DNA of 64,000 bases from a virus. The position numbers were made by a program, and so were the translations under genes. The notes below the pieces were generated by a model. It did not search any database. It was not told the origin of the DNA and saw only the letters and a program-made list of their open reading frames with translations. This document shows positions 6,004-11,608 of the stretch, piece after piece (the first letter of the stretch is position 1; every line of letters begins with the position of its first letter). The stretch is taken from positions 1 to 64,000 of the IMG/VR virus record IMGVR_UViG_3300033143_001962, one strand, 5' to 3'.

Positions 6004-6311
6004 ACAGAAGACGATTCAAAGTCTATTAGAATGGGGCTGTTTTTAGTACGTACTGCCCGGCCAAGACTCTGGAAAGCGATCATACTTTTCCCTACACCAG
6101 ACTGTGCTGTGAATCCATTTATGAAGCTACGGTTAATACCGTGCATGAAGTTTGATGCTTCTGCAAGATTCCGCCAACCTGTTTTCTTAGGTGTATTATC
6201 GCCACTAAGCTTGTTCCATATTTGCGAGGGTGTGCCGTGTATCTTTTCAAACTGCTTACGTTTGCCGTTTGCTATCTTACGTTTATTAATCTGTACTTTA
6301 CTTTCTTTCAT
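6000..6311 (-). CDS. W-x-K-L protein with a truncated P-loop RecA-like segment
   Basis: 103 residues. PSQIWNKLSGDNTPKKTGW is the shared module and linker also seen at 4519-4731. It is followed by GFTAQSGVGKSMIAFQSL, a Walker A loop (G-x-x-x-x-GKS), and PILIDFESS, which has the position of the second strand of RecA/UvsX-type ATPases. The chain stops there, so no Walker B or DNA-binding loops are present and ATP hydrolysis is unlikely. It looks like the front third of a RecA-like core. ATGA overlaps on both sides. Confidence 0.65.
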   Translation of the reverse strand: MKESKVQINKRKIANGKRKQFEKIHGTPSQIWNKLSGDNTPKKTGWRNLAEASNFMHGINRSFINGFTAQSGVGKSMIAFQSLGRAVRTKNSPILIDFESSSV

Positions 6312-6463
6312 CGTGGTCCTGTATTCTTTGTTGGCTGTTTCATCGACAAAAATATACTAGATAGTAATTTCCATTCTTTCTGTGCTTCGGTGAGTGGAGG
6401 AGTGCTTAACTTCTTCCACATTTCGTGCTGTTCTCTTTCTTCTTTTGTTTTAAATATTTTCAC
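6308..6463 (-). CDS. Small W-x-K-L protein, 51 residues
   Basis: GTG start at 6463 with AGGA upstream gives 51 residues: a charged helix, then QHEMWKKLSTPPLTEAQKEW and a basic tail. A longer in-frame reading to 6526 would run through the upstream gene and has no ribosome-binding site. The segment after the W element is not recognised. It overlaps the upstream gene by 14 bp and the downstream gene by ATGA. Confidence 0.55.
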   Translation of the reverse strand: MKIFKTKEEREQHEMWKKLSTPPLTEAQKEWKLLSSIFLSMKQPTKNTGPR

Positions 6464-6743
6464 GGTGCTTCCTGAGTTTTGCTTTTGCTTGTACCCGTGT
6501 ACTAAAATCCGTAGATTCCACATCACGCATCAAATTTGCCAGTGCATCCCTTTCTTGTGCTAATCGTTTTTCTTCTTCGTAGTCAACATCAGCAGACATC
6601 ATTCGTGCTCTAATTCTGACAGACATATCCTGATCTTTACATAATAAATCCAAGTGCTTGCGGGTATGGATTAGCTCAATCTTTTCTTCTTGCGTCAGTG
6701 CTGAAATACGTAGCACATCAAATAAGTCTGTTTCAGTTGTCAT
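6450..6743 (-). CDS. Helical 'LTQ-EK' family protein
   Basis: 97 residues, strongly helical and charged. DLFDVLRISALTQEEK and RKHLDLLCKDQDMSVRIRARM match the gene at 8065-8349 (DLFTIIKLNALTQYEK; NKHLDYFENDDDSEVRRYARK), so the two are paralogs; the D-x-S/E-V-R-x-R/Y-A-R repeat is HEAT-like. No W-x-K-L element. It overlaps its upstream neighbour by 11 bp. Function unknown. Confidence 0.6.
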   Translation of the reverse strand: MTTETDLFDVLRISALTQEEKIELIHTRKHLDLLCKDQDMSVRIRARMMSADVDYEEEKRLAQERDALANLMRDVESTDFSTRVQAKAKLRKHRENI

Positions 6744-6900
6744 ATAACGTTTTCTTCTTGCCCATTGTTGCCATTAAGTACGATCTGACTAGATAATTAT
6801 CTTGTACCGCGAAGTTAGGATCAATCCAATATGACTCAACGGCATGCTGAATGCTTCCGTACTTTAATTTTAAAAATGTTACCACTTGTTCAATTTCCAT
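6733..6900 (-). CDS. LKYGS-family small protein
   Basis: 55 residues from ATG at 6900 to TGA at 6733. VVTFLKLKYGSIQHAVESYW carries the family signature ([LF]-x-L-K-Y-G-S-x-x-x-A-x-x-x-[WY]). It is the first gene behind the promoter at 6950-6979 and heads the long cassette that runs down to about 1.6 kb. Function unknown. Confidence 0.65.
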   Translation of the reverse strand: MEIEQVVTFLKLKYGSIQHAVESYWIDPNFAVQDNYLVRSYLMATMGKKKTLYDN

Positions 6901-6949
6901 TTCTAATCGCCAATAGCCGCTTGTTTATGAGGTTGCGCTTTTAAGCTAC

Positions 6950-6979
6950 ATAATAACATTTTATGTTATAAAAAGTCAA
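6950..6979 (-). promoter_or_regulatory. Sigma70-type early promoter
   Basis: TTGACT (6979-6974) and TTATTA (6956-6951) separated by 17 nt, or TATTAT with 18 nt. It is one of a set of near-identical promoters in this block and lies 50 nt upstream of the gene starting at 6900. Confidence 0.65.
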
Positions 6980-6986
6980 GTATTTG

Positions 6987-7328
6987 CTAAACATCATTTG
7001 CCAAAATTGCTGTGGCTGATGGCTTTATGCGTTTACGATCGTTGTCGTACTGAGCTGTAGCAATTTCAATACTGCTTAAATGTTTTAATAATGAGTGGAG
7101 TTTTTTATCTTCGTTGCCTAACTTTGACCACATAATGTCTTTGCTGAACAAGGTGCGAATCGCGTTAACGTTTGTTTCAATTCTTTCTAACCTGCCATTG
7201 AACTCGCCTACGTTTCCATTGTGCTGCCGGACCGTGTGTGCGAGCTTAGTTTTCAACCCCGAAATTTCATCGTCTTTGTCACGGAGTTGTTGTTGCAGGT
7301 CTCTAATTAAATTCTTCTTAGCTGTCAT
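6987..7328 (-). CDS. Coiled-coil protein with W-x-K-L
   Basis: 113 residues. Residues 1-60 have heptad-like leucine/isoleucine spacing (IRDLQQQLRDKDDEISGLK), predicting a coiled coil and oligomer. KDIMWSKLGNED is the shared W element near the middle. The C-terminal 40 residues are unassigned. It has its own promoter at 7381-7409 and an AGGTGA ribosome-binding site. Confidence 0.65.
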   Translation of the reverse strand: MTAKKNLIRDLQQQLRDKDDEISGLKTKLAHTVRQHNGNVGEFNGRLERIETNVNAIRTLFSKDIMWSKLGNEDKKLHSLLKHLSSIEIATAQYDNDRKRIKPSATAILANDV

Positions 7329-7380
7329 AAATCACCTAAATGTTATCAATACTACGCTTTCTTACTACGACTACGAGCTA

Positions 7381-7409
7381 AGTATAACATTTTTTGGTGC
7401 AGAAGTCAA
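7381..7409 (-). promoter_or_regulatory. Sigma70-type early promoter
   Basis: TTGACT (7409-7404), 17 nt spacer, TATACT (7386-7381), followed by TAG. It drives the coiled-coil gene at 6987-7328. The -35 box overlaps the stop codon of the upstream LKYGS gene. Confidence 0.75.
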
Positions 7410-7582
7410 GCTTTTCGCTTATTTAGGTTAATAAAGTTGTAATTATTGTATTGTTCTTTGGAGTACAGTAGGAGTGCTTTGTGTTCGTCGTTGGATAGAT
7501 TGATATCATTGTTGACCCAAAGGTCGAATGCGTTTGTCATGCTGCCGTACTTGAGAATTAGAAAGGTTTTTGCCTGGTCCAT
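7406..7582 (-). CDS. LKYGS-family small protein
   Basis: 58 residues from ATG at 7582. KTFLILKYGSMTNAFDLWVN is a near-consensus copy of the family. The C-terminus NLNKRKA ends on a TGA that is part of the next gene's -35 box. Its own promoter is at 7635-7663, so it is a single-gene transcription unit. Confidence 0.65.
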   Translation of the reverse strand: MDQAKTFLILKYGSMTNAFDLWVNNDINLSNDEHKALLLYSKEQYNNYNFINLNKRKA

Positions 7583-7634
7583 AGTAAATATTTACCATAG
7601 TACGGCTTTTTACGTGGGGGCGCTTTTGACCCTA

Positions 7635-7663
7635 AGTATAACGTTTTGTTATTTAAAAGTCAA
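7635..7663 (-). promoter_or_regulatory. Sigma70-type early promoter
   Basis: TTGACT (7663-7658), 17 nt, TATACT (7640-7635), then TAG. Same layout as 7381-7409; it overlaps the end of the gene at 7660-7869. Confidence 0.75.
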
Positions 7664-7869
7664 GTTTTTATTAGCAGTTTGAAGAACATTGCGTCTTGCT
7701 CTTGCTCAAACCAGAAGACTGGGGCGGTGTACTGATATATAAATTTGCCAGTGGTGTGCTTGCTGCACCATGCGGATAGTTCTAATAGATTATTTTTACT
7801 ATGTGTGAATGATACTTTATACCATGTGTTTCTATCAAAGGCATCGTAACATTCTTGATTCTTTTTCAT
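7660..7869 (-). CDS. Small protein with degenerate W element (EQDAMFFKLL)
   Basis: 69 residues. The sequence around FWFEQEQDAMFFKLLIKT repeats the EQDAM[WF]x[KR]L pattern of 5224-5457 with Phe in place of Trp. The preceding FIYQYTAPVFWFE resembles short phage proteins with a 'fwFe..DA..FkL' ending, so here the element may belong to an older family. Function unknown. Confidence 0.55.
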   Translation of the reverse strand: MKKNQECYDAFDRNTWYKVSFTHSKNNLLELSAWCSKHTTGKFIYQYTAPVFWFEQEQDAMFFKLLIKT

Positions 7870-8072
7870 CGGAAGTTATTTATTTTTTTCAGTATATCAA
7901 GCAACTCCGGAATGTCCGGGTGTAAGTCCGGATCAATGCTATCCAGCCAGTGCTTGAACTCTTGGTCGTATTTTTGTATATTGATTTCTTTAATGAGCTC
8001 TAATTTCTGCTCGGTGGTTAAATACTCTTTGGTTAATCTATGCCACAGTTCTTTCTTTTCTTCTTCACTCAC
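7866..8072 (-). CDS. Small W-x-R-L helical protein
   Basis: 68 residues. EEEKKELWHRLTKEYLTTEQ puts the W element right at the N-terminus, followed by LELIKEINIQKYDQEF, weakly similar to the LTQ-EK helical family. Acidic and helical. The start overlaps the previous stop codon region. Function unknown. Confidence 0.6.
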   Translation of the reverse strand: MSEEEKKELWHRLTKEYLTTEQKLELIKEINIQKYDQEFKHWLDSIDPDLHPDIPELLDILKKINNFR

Positions 8073-8349
8073 TTTGCCATCCTAGCGTTTTAAGTTGTTT
8101 GTTTATTCTAACGTACTCTTGTTTATGCTTTTGCTTTCTTGCGTATCTTCTAACTTCACTATCATCATCGTTTTCAAAATAATCTAAGTGCTTGTTACTA
8201 GCAATGCATAACATCTTTTCGTACTGAGTGAGGGCGTTTAATTTTATAATTGTGAATAAATCTTCCATAGCTATGTCTGTGTTTTTGCGCTTGGGCAACT
8301 CACTTCGTGCCTTGCGTTCTCTCTGTAAGTTACAGTCGAACCTACTCAC
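8065..8349 (-). CDS. Helical 'LTQ-EK' family protein
   Basis: 94 residues from GTG at 8349, which has AAGGAG upstream at close spacing; ATG at 8268 (67 residues) is an alternative that would match the start of its paralog at 6450-6743 better. LNALTQYEK and DDDSEVRRYARKQK are the paralogous blocks. It is the first gene behind the promoter at 8374-8403. Function unknown. Confidence 0.55.
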   Translation of the reverse strand: MSRFDCNLQRERKARSELPKRKNTDIAMEDLFTIIKLNALTQYEKMLCIASNKHLDYFENDDDSEVRRYARKQKHKQEYVRINKQLKTLGWQSE

Positions 8350-8373
8350 CAAGCTCCTTGCTTTCGCAGACTA

Positions 8374-8403
8374 AGCATAACATATTTTAGAGGCAAAAGT
8401 CAA
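8374..8403 (-). promoter_or_regulatory. Sigma70-type early promoter
   Basis: TTGACT (8403-8398), 18 nt, TATGCT (8379-8374), then TAG. It drives the three-gene cassette 8065-8349, 7866-8072, 7660-7869. Confidence 0.65.
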
Positions 8404-8418
8404 CCGAGGTTTGCCAAA

Positions 8419-8859
8419 CTAAACGTTGTCGTTTTCATGTAGGCGTGTGTATAATGATAGTGCTAAATCAAATTGCATAATATGTGACATTATCCAGGGA
8501 CGGATTATCGATACTAAGTAGTATCCCATAACTTTTGGATTATGCGATAACTGTGATGTGTCAGCAACTTGATGACGTATATCATTGTGTGATTCTTTGT
8601 GACAATCGGCTGCTAATTTAGGAAATCCAATTCTATGCATTAGTGCTTCTTCGTGTTCTAAATGTGTGTCAACGTAGTCAACTAGCTCATCGTAGTACTG
8701 CTGAATGTGCTCTATTGTTGGGTCATCGTGTGTAATTTCGTTAATAATATTATTGCATAATTTAAACAGATTTCGGTGTTCGTTATCTATTTGTAAGTCG
8801 CCTGTTTCAAGGTCAGGTTGCCATTCTAACGGCGTTAGATTATCGGATTGTGGGGTCAT
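8419..8859 (-). CDS. Bacteriohemerythrin
   Basis: 146 residues, the normal length of single-domain bacterial hemerythrins, which bind O2 at a diiron site. All seven expected ligands are visible in the right order: His28 (DNEHRNLF), His66 and Glu70 (THLEHEE), His87 and His91 (HKESH), His126 and Asp131 (HIMQFD), within the W…L…G…ID.EH / EE.LM…GFP / W…HI…D framework. There is no signal peptide, so it is cytosolic in the host. It has its own promoter at 8892-8920. A phage copy may buffer or sense oxygen or scavenge iron or NO; that role is inference. Confidence 0.92.
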   Translation of the reverse strand: MTPQSDNLTPLEWQPDLETGDLQIDNEHRNLFKLCNNIINEITHDDPTIEHIQQYYDELVDYVDTHLEHEEALMHRIGFPKLAADCHKESHNDIRHQVADTSQLSHNPKVMGYYLVSIIRPWIMSHIMQFDLALSLYTRLHENDNV

Positions 8860-8891
8860 TGTATAGTCCTATTTTAAGTTAGCTATTAGTA

Positions 8892-8920
8892 ATTGTAGCA
8901 CGGAATCGCACCAAAGTCTA
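8892..8920 (-). promoter_or_regulatory. Sigma70-type promoter of the hemerythrin gene
   Basis: TAGACT (8920-8915), 17 nt, TACAAT (8897-8892), 33 nt upstream of the hemerythrin ATG. It is slightly different from the TTGACT/TATACT set, so regulation may be distinct. Confidence 0.65.
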
Positions 8921-8942
8921 GTAGTTTTTTATTTATCGTGTT

Positions 8943-9089
8943 TCATTTTAATGCAAAAAATTCGTTAAGCATATTGAATTCTGCTACTGGCATTTTAGCG
9001 ACTGCTGACCAATTCATCATCATATCATATGCTTTTTGTTGTGATCCGTACTTAATAACAATGAATGATTTTATTTCTTCAGTACTCAT
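8943..9089 (-). CDS. LKYGS-family small protein
   Basis: 48 residues from ATG at 9089, which overlaps the upstream stop by 11 bp; a longer frame to 9137 is less likely. KSFIVIKYGSQQKAYDMMMNW is the family block. Last gene of the LKYGS cassette. Function unknown. Confidence 0.6.
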   Translation of the reverse strand: MSTEEIKSFIVIKYGSQQKAYDMMMNWSAVAKMPVAEFNMLNEFFALK

Positions 9090-9261
9090 AAGTGTACGCT
9101 CCTGTTCGGCGATTATTGTCTTTTGCCCATTGTGCAATCAGATCTGATTCTTCTTGTGTAAATGAGGTATCATCAAATTTATACATCCATTCTTCATAAG
9201 CAAGTATCATACTACCGTACTTTAGTACAAGAATTAGTTCAGTGTCTTTACCCGTTTTCAT
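9079..9261 (-). CDS. LKYGS-family small protein
   Basis: 60 residues. ELILVLKYGSMILAYEEWMY is the family block, followed by an acidic SFTQEESDLIAQWA helix similar to the FTEDEQCMIVGYA of 11086-11277. Overlaps both neighbours. Function unknown. Confidence 0.65.
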   Translation of the reverse strand: MKTGKDTELILVLKYGSMILAYEEWMYKFDDTSFTQEESDLIAQWAKDNNRRTGAYTYEY

Positions 9262-9403
9262 CTGACCACCATTCCATAAATTCAGTTAGCATTGCGTCGA
9301 GATCTGTACCTAAATCGTCACCTGTAAAATTACAATACACCATTACAATGTCATCATTGGACCCGTAACGTAATCTTAAATATGTTAGTACCGCTGGATT
9401 CAT
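9248..9403 (-). CDS. LKYGS-family small protein, divergent
   Basis: 51 residues from ATG at 9403 to TAA at 9248. LTYLRLRYGSNDDIVMVYCN keeps the core (L-R-Y-G-S) but has lost the Ala of the second half. The tail EFMEWWSDENG is acidic. It fills an apparent gap between 9261 and 9400 with the usual start/stop overlaps. Confidence 0.6.
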   Translation of the reverse strand: MNPAVLTYLRLRYGSNDDIVMVYCNFTGDDLGTDLDAMLTEFMEWWSDENG

Positions 9404-9618
9404 GCTTTTAACTTTGCCCACATGTACAATCTATTAATTTCTTCGTCAAACTCAGGTGTGCGTATCGTGTACCCTTTGCCGTTAATTCTATACTGGTAAT
9501 TATCAAAATCGTAAGTCTTAGGTGCAGAGACTCTGTAGTGTCTGACCCAGAACAATGTGCCATTTAAGCATTCGTATACTACATCACGTTGGTGCATTAT
9601 AACCGAGACACTATTCAT
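9400..9618 (-). CDS. 'RINGxxY' family protein ending in W-x-K-L
   Basis: 72 residues. YQYRINGKGYTIRTPEFDEEI followed by YMWAKLKA at the C-terminus. It shares the [FY]-x-[IV]-[NK]-G-x-x-Y-x5-[EA][FY] block with 9933-10124, 10117-10311 and 11277-11516. Overlaps both neighbours by a few bases. Function unknown. Confidence 0.65.
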   Translation of the reverse strand: MNSVSVIMHQRDVVYECLNGTLFWVRHYRVSAPKTYDFDNYQYRINGKGYTIRTPEFDEEINRLYMWAKLKA

Positions 9619-9940
9619 CTTTCTTCTCCGGGACGTGGTCTACTACTAATCTAAGTTCATGCATTGTTAAACGTGTGTACATACCAGGTGGTAGATTTAT
9701 CCAGTAATGATATGCATTAAACACTGACCCGTACTTCCAAATTAGTACCATCTCGGCGTTATCTTTAGTAACATCCAATGTCTCCAGGCAGCCCTGTTCG
9801 CACCATAAATTTAATAGTGGTGGTACATTTTCAACTGTTCTGACTCCTGGCATGTTAACTGCTACTTCAAACGCTGTGATCACTTCTCCGATTGAAGAGT
9901 ACTTAAGTGACAGGAATACTTGCTGTTCATCTTCAGTCAC
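9611..9940 (-). CDS. Tandem (two-domain) LKYGS protein
   Basis: 109 residues made of two family units: VFLSLKYSSIGEVITAFEVA near the N-terminus and MVLIWKYGSVFNAYHYWINL after residue 60. Its length is about twice that of single-unit relatives, pointing to an in-frame fusion of adjacent copies. Overlaps neighbours on both sides. Function unknown. Confidence 0.7.
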   Translation of the reverse strand: MTEDEQQVFLSLKYSSIGEVITAFEVAVNMPGVRTVENVPPLLNLWCEQGCLETLDVTKDNAEMVLIWKYGSVFNAYHYWINLPPGMYTRLTMHELRLVVDHVPEKKDE

Positions 9941-10124
9941 TTAGCTTCTCCCACACACGTTCTTTCTTACGTTCTTCATAAAATGCTTTTCTGTACTCAA
10001 GTGTATTTTCACTGTACAGTACATCGTTAATACGAAGTGTAACCCAGCTTTGTGAAATTGCACTTTGTCGTAGCGTACTGCATACTTGCGCAAATTTACC
10101 ACTGCTTAATTCAATTTCAATCAC
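9933..10124 (-). CDS. 'RINGxxY' family protein ending in W-x-K-L
   Basis: 63 residues. WVTLRINDVLYSENTLEYR matches the family block, and the chain ends ERVWEKLSD, almost identical to the ending EIWQKLSD of the gene directly upstream, so these two are close paralogs in tandem. Function unknown. Confidence 0.65.
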   Translation of the reverse strand: MIEIELSSGKFAQVCSTLRQSAISQSWVTLRINDVLYSENTLEYRKAFYEERKKERVWEKLSD

Positions 10125-10311
10125 TTAGCTTCTGCCATATCTCTGCTTTTTCAATAAATTCTGTTGCTGCTCGTCTAAATGCGTACGAATCTTTTTTGTA
10201 AATAACACCTTTAATTCTGAACGTGTGCCACGCAAAATTAGGATTCTTTAAACGTGGCACATTAGCCTTCACCCAATACCCGCAGTACTTTTCTCTATAA
10301 TGTGCTTTCAT
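10117..10311 (-). CDS. 'RINGxxY' family protein ending in W-x-K-L
   Basis: 64 residues. A basic start, then FRIKGVIYKKDSYAFRRA and the terminal EKAEIWQKLSD. Tandem paralog of 9933-10124, overlapping it by 8 bp. Function unknown. Confidence 0.65.
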   Translation of the reverse strand: MKAHYREKYCGYWVKANVPRLKNPNFAWHTFRIKGVIYKKDSYAFRRAATEFIEKAEIWQKLSD

Positions 10312-10320
10312 ACCCGCCTA

Positions 10321-10497
10321 CTAATAGTTGTGCTCTTGCTGAACAAATCGATAATACCAATCTAACATCTCGTGTCGTTGTACTGTAGTAAACAAATCAT
10401 AATCGCTTCGTAAGTCGCCGTCACGCATTGCGTCGTAAGCGTTAGCCATGCTCCCGTACTTTAATATTAAGAATGTTCTAGTCTTTTCAGGACTCAT
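10321..10497 (-). CDS. LKYGS-family small protein
   Basis: 58 residues from ATG at 10497 to TAG at 10321. RTFLILKYGSMANAYDAMRD is closest to the family consensus. It overlaps the stop of the upstream gene by 11 bp, like the other members. Function unknown. Confidence 0.65.
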   Translation of the reverse strand: MSPEKTRTFLILKYGSMANAYDAMRDGDLRSDYDLFTTVQRHEMLDWYYRFVQQEHNY

Positions 10498-10696
10498 TGT
10501 ACAATTCCTTTATGAAGAAGTCAAGCATCAATTCTTCTTGTTGATTAACATTCATTAAATGGTATGCTATCTGGTCTCCGAATTCAAGCGAGTCATGAAA
10601 CGCATCAGCTAACTGTTCTAAGCCGCCGTGTTTAAGTGCTAAGAATGTGTATTCCTCGGTTGTTATAAAATCATCAAGTTCAACGGTTTCAGTCAT
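10487..10696 (-). CDS. LKYGS-family protein, divergent (LKHGG)
   Basis: 69 residues. EEYTFLALKHGGLEQLADAF is a diverged family block after a 13-residue acidic extension. The protein is strongly acidic overall. It lies in register between two canonical members. Confidence 0.6.
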   Translation of the reverse strand: MTETVELDDFITTEEYTFLALKHGGLEQLADAFHDSLEFGDQIAYHLMNVNQQEELMLDFFIKELYNES

Positions 10697-10697
10697 T

Positions 10698-10886
10698 TTA
10701 ATCCCACATGTACCTGCGTCTGTTCAATTCACTGTCAGTTGCGTAGTAAAAGTAATTGTTCATTATTGTGTAGTCATCCGGCACTTGCTTTCCAACAACG
10801 GTACTAGTATTCATAAAGACTTGATAGGCTTTGTACACCGTACCGTACTTTAAAATTAAATAAGATTTAGTTGCTGCGTAGTTCAT
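10698..10886 (-). CDS. LKYGS-family protein ending in RYMWD
   Basis: 62 residues. KSYLILKYGTVYKAYQVFMN is the family block. The C-terminus RRRYMWD stops right after what looks like the beginning of a W-x-K-L element (MWDKL elsewhere), so the two modules may have been joined here and truncated. Function unknown. Confidence 0.6.
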   Translation of the reverse strand: MNYAATKSYLILKYGTVYKAYQVFMNTSTVVGKQVPDDYTIMNNYFYYATDSELNRRRYMWD

Positions 10887-11086
10887 AATATGATCTTCTG
10901 TACACGTTCAGGAATTATTAAATCACCTTGTTCCTTTTTAGATTTAATATGCGATTGAATAAAGCTTAGTAATTTGTAGTAGTCTGGATCACTGTCGAGT
11001 CCTAGTGATCGCAATGCACTGTACCTAGAAAAGATATGTGCTACGCTTCCATATTTAAGCATAAGGAATGTGTCTTCAGAATTCAT
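10883..11086 (-). CDS. LKYGS-family small protein
   Basis: 67 residues. DTFLMLKYGSVAHIFSRYSA is the family block; the remainder is basic (HIKSKKEQGD). The start overlaps the upstream TAA/ATG junction by one base at 11086. Function unknown. Confidence 0.65.
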   Translation of the reverse strand: MNSEDTFLMLKYGSVAHIFSRYSALRSLGLDSDPDYYKLLSFIQSHIKSKKEQGDLIIPERVQKIIL

Positions 11087-11277
11087 TAAATTAAATCCAT
11101 TGCATATTCCATTGCAGATTTAGTTCTTATCGCAAGATGGTGTGCCCAAGCATACCCTACTATCATGCATTGTTCATCTTCTGTAAAATCAGCATCCCAA
11201 TCATCAGATATGTTATAAGCATCAATGGCATTTTCCATGCTACCGTACTTTAATATTAAGAATGTTTTAATTGGCAT
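11086..11277 (-). CDS. LKYGS-family small protein
   Basis: 63 residues. IKTFLILKYGSMENAIDAYN is the family block, followed by a FTEDEQCMIVGYAWA helix shared with 9079-9261. Second gene of the cassette. Function unknown. Confidence 0.65.
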   Translation of the reverse strand: MPIKTFLILKYGSMENAIDAYNISDDWDADFTEDEQCMIVGYAWAHHLAIRTKSAMEYAMDLI

Positions 11278-11516
11278 TATGATTTACCGTACACTGTGGT
11301 AATTGTAGGGGCAAATACCCCATTCAATGCTGCCCAAGCTTCTAATGGTTTTACTACTTCATCGAACTCATCGGATGGTTTTTCATATATAAACCCATTT
11401 ATTTTAAAGTCAAACCTCTTAAAATTGTACTGGCGATCAGCCATTATTGTTGACTCTCTCCATACGCTGTCAAAGATTTCTCTATTTTTTGAGTACAAAA
11501 TGTCCTGATTAGCCAT
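11277..11516 (-). CDS. 'RINGxxY' family protein with degenerate W element
   Basis: 79 residues from ATG at 11516, the first start after the promoter. FDFKINGFIYEKPSDEFDEV is the family block; LEAWAALNG occupies the place of the W-x-K-L element. It leads the cassette that runs down to 8943. An in-frame extension to 11654 crosses the promoter and is rejected. Confidence 0.65.
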   Translation of the reverse strand: MANQDILYSKNREIFDSVWRESTIMADRQYNFKRFDFKINGFIYEKPSDEFDEVVKPLEAWAALNGVFAPTITTVYGKS

Positions 11517-11546
11517 GGTTATTACCCTTCTGAACGAATATAATGT

Positions 11547-11575
11547 AGTGTAACAGGTTATTTTGGGAAAGTCAA
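11547..11575 (-). promoter_or_regulatory. Sigma70-type early promoter
   Basis: TTGACT (11575-11570), 17 nt, TACACT (11552-11547), 31 nt upstream of the ATG at 11516. It reads the 13-gene LKYGS/RINGxxY cassette. Confidence 0.7.
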
Positions 11576-11608
11576 GCTTTTGATAGGCACTCATTAATAA
11601 ATATATTA

